A DNA stretch of 64,000 nucleotides from Quillaja saponaria (Eukaryota > Streptophyta > Magnoliopsida > Fabales > Quillajaceae): contig CM055605.1 in assembly GCA_029379385.1 (NCBI GenBank), positions 3,135,001 through 3,199,000 on the forward strand, read 5' to 3'. The position numbers were made by a program, and so were the translations under genes. Shown here one piece after another: positions 59,272-64,000 of the stretch; position 1 is the first letter of the stretch, and each line of letters starts with the position of its first letter. A model generated the notes under the pieces. The model searched no databases and was not told where the DNA came from. It saw only the letters and a list, made by a program, of their open reading frames with translations.

Positions 59272-59962
59272 TGATAAAGAAAAGAAAATCAATTTGAGAG
59301 AAAGCAATTGCGACTGATGGAAAAGAAAACACTGGGTTTGTGCCGTGATTCAATTTAGTGCTTAGGGTTTACAATTTAATAACACACATAATTTCTTGCG
59401 CTTTTGAACTTTATTTGAAATATCAAATCAGGACCCGAGCCAAGGGCCGAACAGCCATAAGTGCAAGATTTTGGTAGATTGACTTCTTTGTTTATAAAAA
59501 CTTATTGGTTAGTTATGACTTATGAGTATAGATCAATACAAATATGATATATTTATGAATTAGGTTTTCTACTTTCAATTTTTTTTCAGTTTTTTGAGAT
59601 CAAGCTTCTCTTAGTATGATTTTTTTAGAGAGTAACCGGATCCCTACATATGATCTAGACTTGACTTGAATTAGTCTTATTTTACAATTTGTTTTCTTAT
59701 TCTTTTACGTGATTTTGTGTTTATTCTTGAATCGAAGTACCGATCCTACCAAATATGATTCGTGAATAGAGATATTGGCTCAATCCTGATATATATATAT
59801 ATATCAATTTCCAATTATGCTGTTAAATTTACAATTAAGCAAGCAGGGAACAGTACACTATTGCAAGGACAAATGCAGATACTGAGAAAAACAACTGGGT
59901 TCAGCTGATAATTACTCAAAAGAATTGGTATTCTCAAACACGTCAGATAACTAAAAGTTAAT
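59272..59962. other. Spacer between F-box copies B and A
   Basis: Upstream flank of B with a short TA repeat at about 59789-59805. The phrase AGGACCCGAGCC near 59430 recurs near 62120, marking the duplication. No gene. Confidence 0.45.
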
Positions 59963-61813
59963 TCAAGTTTGAAATAATTTTAGCAAGTACGTACAATAAC
60001 AAAAGGGTGATGACAAACAACATTTTTTTTCCTCATTTGATACTTTAGGAAGTACACGAACAAGAACTTCAGAAGAATCAGATAGGCTCTGATCCAAAAT
60101 CTGTAATATCTTCTGGTATTGCAGCTCAGGGAGCATAGAACTTGAATAATAAATAATAATCCTCTCCAAACCTTTTGCTTGCTTACATAAAAACTTCAGA
60201 ATTTTAAATTCATTATTGTCCCCCTCTGCAAGATCAATCTTTGCTTGCTTCAGTTTATCACATATTAAGTTTGGAAATCGATTCAGTCGGTTATAAAATT
60301 TTGATGTCTTCTTTGACAACAAGGAGGGATTCTGCAGGGACAAGAGAAACAAAAAACATGAGAGCTAGAAGAGAAGAAAATGATGGCAATTAATGATTAA
60401 GTAATGTATGTCTGCACCTTATAAGCATAAAGAAAATATTCTAAATCTGTCCCCGGTTCAGTGTCCGATATGGTTAGAGTTTCAATATTACGTGCACCCA
60501 TCAAAAATAAAAGAACTGCTGCATCCCGGTATTTTGTTGATCTTTCAAATGTAACAAGCCGGTATTCCATGGGCTTTAAACATTTGACGACCAAATTTTG
60601 TAGATTAGGAAACTCAATGACAACTTCATCTTCTAGCAGAACCTGAAAAATTAAATCATTCTAATTAGAATGATACTCATATATAACATTTTTATATATA
60701 AATGGAATCAATATTGAATAATTTACGTAACTTAAGCATATTGATATTGATTTGAAGATTTCTAACAAATCTCTTGCTTTCCATAATATCAGTAACATTA
60801 GATTTGTAGTACTTATAACACCCAAAATTAAACTTCAAATCCAGATTGACATCTTGCAAAGAATTGAATGTCCCAAAATCAAAAAGACGTTGTGCAACTT
60901 GTTTTGGATACACACCCAGTGCTTGATCTGACCAATGAAATGCTTGGAGATTAGGGGCGAAGAGTTGTATTCCATGAACCATCCTACTAAAAGATGTGAA
61001 CAACAAAGAGAGTTTGGCAAGCTTCTCTGAAGAAATTCTGATATGATAATAATGGTGACCTTGTATGATTACCTCTTCAAGCGATGAGTTTCCGACATCC
61101 AAAAATTCACATCCCCATATATTTCTAAGAACTAGCACTTTGAGAGCAGGGCATGTAGTAGTACATGTCCATCTTCTAGCAGATTAACCAGAAACTTGTG
61201 TTTCCTCTATAGACAAGACTTCAAGTGAAACAAAGATTCCAGAAGGCTTTTTGAGTTTACTACCAGGCATTTTCAATTTTAATATTCTTAAGTATTGAAT
61301 ACTGAAAACACAAACAGGTAGCTGATACTCATAAATTACAGGAGGCTCATCTTCATACATTACAAGCGGCTCATCAAGATCTAGGACTAGCTCTTGAGCA
61401 TAATTACCAATTAACCGAGTAATCTTTTCAGTAATGTTGTAATTCATGTGACTGGACAGAGTACTTAGACGGAGACGAATAATTTGTAAGTTAAAATTTC
61501 CATGATTGTAACACCACCACCTATCCTCAAAATAACTAACTAGTTTGTTATAATACTCATCATCGAAACACCGACATACCTCTATTCCTTCTGTATTTAT
61601 GAAGGAGATTTTGAACTCTATGTAGGGACTAGATTTGTAGAACTTACAACATCTTTTTGATAAGCAACCAATTCGAGCTATGTCTTGCATCTCAAGGAAT
61701 GAAAAAATGTTGTAAACAATCTCGATGGGAAGATTAGAGAAGCGATCATAATCACTAGAAGTTATAGCAGACGTTGGTTTTGCTGATTCGAGAGGAAAAC
61801 TTACTCCCGCCAT
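59963..61813 (-). pseudogene. F-box/LRR pseudogene A, nonsense codon and lost splice donor
   Basis: ATG at 61813 begins MAGVSFPLESAKPTSAITS with the F-box YDRFSNLPIEIVYNIFSFL. Exons would be 61813-60731, 60642-60418 and 60331-59963. Two lesions: TAA at 61186-61184 after SIEETQVSG, and the first-intron donor reads AAG|TTACGT where copy C reads AAG|GTACGT. Otherwise the frame continues unbroken through the LRR region (LKVLVLRNIWGCEFLD, SSLEEVIIQGHHYY) and FBD-like exon. The truncated product would keep the F-box and about 200 residues. This is the least decayed copy and may still give a short F-box protein. Confidence 0.75.
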
Positions 61814-63112
61814 TGATGAAGAAAAGAAATCAATCTGGGAGAAGCAATTGCTTGCGACTGATGGAAGAGAAAACTGTTTATGCCGTGATTCAATTTATTG
61901 TTCAGGGTTTACAATTTATATGTATATTATAGACCAGAGCAACGAGAACTCATAACCTTACATACTTAATTAGAATTTCTTGAGCTTTGAACTTCTATAT
62001 GAAATATACAATTTATATGTATATTATAAACCAGAGCAATCTTGAGGTAGAGGACTCACAATCCTAGCATACTTAGAATTTCTTGGGCTTTTGAATTTTA
62101 TTTGAAATATAAAACCAGGACCCGAGCCCAACGCCAGAACGTAACAGCCATAAGTGCCAGAGTTTTGGTAGATTTATTTCTTGGTTTAGAAATTATAAGT
62201 GAAAGATTCTAATAGCTACTAACTAAGACATAGAAAATTCTTAATATACATTAAGATAGTAAGACAAAAAAAAAAAAAAAATTGAATATAGAAAGAGCTT
62301 ATACACTAATATAAAAACAAAGGGTCAAAACAATTAATACATTTTTTGATCAGCTTCTTTAATTTATTGATGTTAACATGTTGCTTCATATAATTACAAT
62401 AACATATATTTTAGTGAGTTATGTAAAAATCAGTTTATATACATTTCAACTAAATTTAAATCTTCTTCTTTCTCTTATTGGCCGTTACAGACAAGTTTTA
62501 ATTTAATTAGTACAACAGTCTGAAATTGGGAAGATTTAAAAGGAATAAACTGATATAGGTGCAAGCTTTGACACCAACTAGGAATTTTAGAACACAGAAG
62601 AAAATATATTTGAAGAAGGAAAATAGAAAGAGGAAAATACATAATGAAGCTAATTAATTAAACCCCTACTACTTAATTATCCAAATTAACCACTAATTGA
62701 TTAAGTACCCTATCTAACTAAGAAATTTTTGAGCTTTTTTCTTTGCTTTAACTTTTTCAAAGGGAAGTCAATACCCGAACCCCTATTCCTCACAAACTAC
62801 AACATTCTTTTTGTTCTGGAATGCTGAGAAAGTATTACATAAGTAATTAAGGTGCGCTCTTGACTTCTCCCCCATCTTGTATAAGCCAAAAATCCTCGTC
62901 ACCTTGGTACTTTTTCTCTAAAATTCACTTCTATCGTTTCCTCCTCCTCTAACTTTTTTCCTTCATATGTTCTTCTGTTAAACTGCAACAAATTAAATAA
63001 AACATATACAAAATCAGATATTTGGAATCTAATAATAATGCTTGCGCCTTAGTACAAAAAAAAAAATGAAGCATTTTGCGTACCTACACAATTTGAGCTT
63101 TGATAATAAACC
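61814..63112. other. Spacer and 3' flank of the HD-ZIP IV gene
   Basis: 61.81-62.5 kb is the upstream flank of F-box copy A, with an internal repeat: ACAATTTATATGTATATTATA appears at about 61910 and 62008. 62.57-63.11 kb is the 3' flank of the HDG gene and is the part duplicated at 56.2 kb. No independent gene. Confidence 0.5.
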
Positions 63113-64000
63113 TCAGGCAGTTTCACATGATAAAGAAGCTTTGATTCTCTCAACGGTGCACGCGATGAGATTGTTAACAGTTGCAACCGATCCAAGAGAA
63201 AGCTTTGCTGTTGGAACTGAATCAACCAAAATCTGAAATGCAACTGTCAGTAAAGATCCACCACTATTCCCAGTTTCACCAATAATGCCACCAACTCCTT
63301 GTGTTGATGAGGATGAGGTTCCATCAGGCAGAATAGCAAATCCTGAAGGAAGAAGTGCTACATAGTCTGGATCTCCACCATTTAGTACAACGTTCATTGC
63401 AACTATATCAACAGGAGCATAAATAACAAAATTGCCTGTTGAATCGGTGCAGCTCTCTTGTAATATCAACATGTTGCTCTGGCTTGAATTGGCACTCTGC
63501 ATGTAATACATTAAGATTGGTTTTAGAACAGTGAATTAACAAAGACGAGTAAAATGGTTGGCTAAATATGTATGGAATTTGCTTACATTTACACGAAGTA
63601 GAGAGACGCAATTGCCAGTATCGCGGCCATTAGCTATATGTGCCATTTCTCGAACAACTCCACCATTAGAAAGGATATCCCACTGTAAATTTCGAGTATC
63701 AATTACGGAGTAGAGTTAGTCTTTGGAAATCATCAACTAAATACTTGATTTAATTTGGTACAAATGTTTTGATACATGCCTCACTTCTGGTGTTCTCGTC
63801 CCGAAGGAAATCAAAAACTCTGTTGGGTGTAACTGGAAGCCAGAAAGATGTAGCAGCACTAAGCACAATACCAGGAGGCCTTCCAGGGTCATCAACACTC
63901 TTTCGGGTCATGACCCTCACATCATCAGCCCCAGTACCTGAAAGTGTAGTCCATGTATGTGCAGTAGAGGCACTCACTCCAGCACAAAAGCTTATCACCA
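63113..64000 (-). CDS. HDG2: HD-ZIP IV homeobox-leucine zipper protein, HDG2 type, C-terminal part
   Basis: Visible exons on the minus strand: 64000-63780 (continues off the edge), 63683-63587, 63496-63113 with TGA at 63115-63113. They encode the second half of the START-domain region and the conserved C-terminus: [110 protein letters not shown] and [16 protein letters not shown] proteins are epidermis-specific transcription factors; HDG2 promotes trichome and stomatal development. The homeodomain and zipper lie outside the window. Two oddities: one extra base (CCC at 63660-63662) breaks the frame after WDILSNGG, and the intron after exon one begins GC instead of GT. Both may be real damage or sequence errors. 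Last exon is fully open. Confidence 0.85.

Overview
The window is nuclear DNA of a eudicot plant, probably a rosid. The genes are split by GT-AG introns, AT-rich intergenic DNA separates them, and the proteins are plant families (AXR1, plastid L6, GLR, DETOXIFICATION, HD-ZIP IV). I cannot name the species from the sequence.

Layout, left to right. The first exon of AXR1 (minus) lies at 1.03-1.06 kb. It is followed by an AT-rich spacer with a hAT-like MITE at 3.09-3.65 kb and a small uncharacterised gene (minus) at 5.5-5.8 kb. A complete 20-exon aconitase occupies 7.4-14.8 kb and a 7-exon MATE transporter 16.6-20.5 kb. A 3-exon plastid ribosomal L6 gene (minus) is at 21.5-24.1 kb, and a Mutator-like foldback element at 24.7-25.4 kb. 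Two glutamate-receptor-like genes sit head to tail: GLR3.7-type at 27.1-32.3 kb, carrying a +1 frameshift, and GLR3.4-type at 35.3-40.2 kb, intact. Then come an SGP-type small GTPase (40.9-42.5 kb), a possible small minus-strand gene (43.6-44.6 kb), and a tandem pair of TMEM97/sigma-2-receptor-like genes (45.3-48.4 kb).

From 50 to 62 kb lies an array of F-box/LRR (FBD-like) copies. Every copy carries at least one lesion, or I could not find an intact reading frame through it. A broken copy of the 3' end of an HD-ZIP IV gene is embedded in the array at 56.2-57.1 kb. The parental HD-ZIP IV gene (HDG2-type, minus) runs off the right edge from 63.1 kb. Its visible part has a one-base frameshift and a GC splice donor.

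From memory of Arabidopsis, AXR1 - RPL6 - GLR3.4 - TMEM97-like - HDG2 is also a gene block on chromosome 1, and HDG3 - TMEM97-like - GLR3.5 - GLR3.7 - AXL is its duplicate on chromosome 2. This window appears to hold both GLR types in one unsplit copy of that block, with extra genes between. The genes are independent housekeeping, transport and signalling loci, not a pathway cluster. I found no evidence of a new biological system. The most informative features are the decaying F-box/HDG duplication array and the frameshifted GLR3.7.
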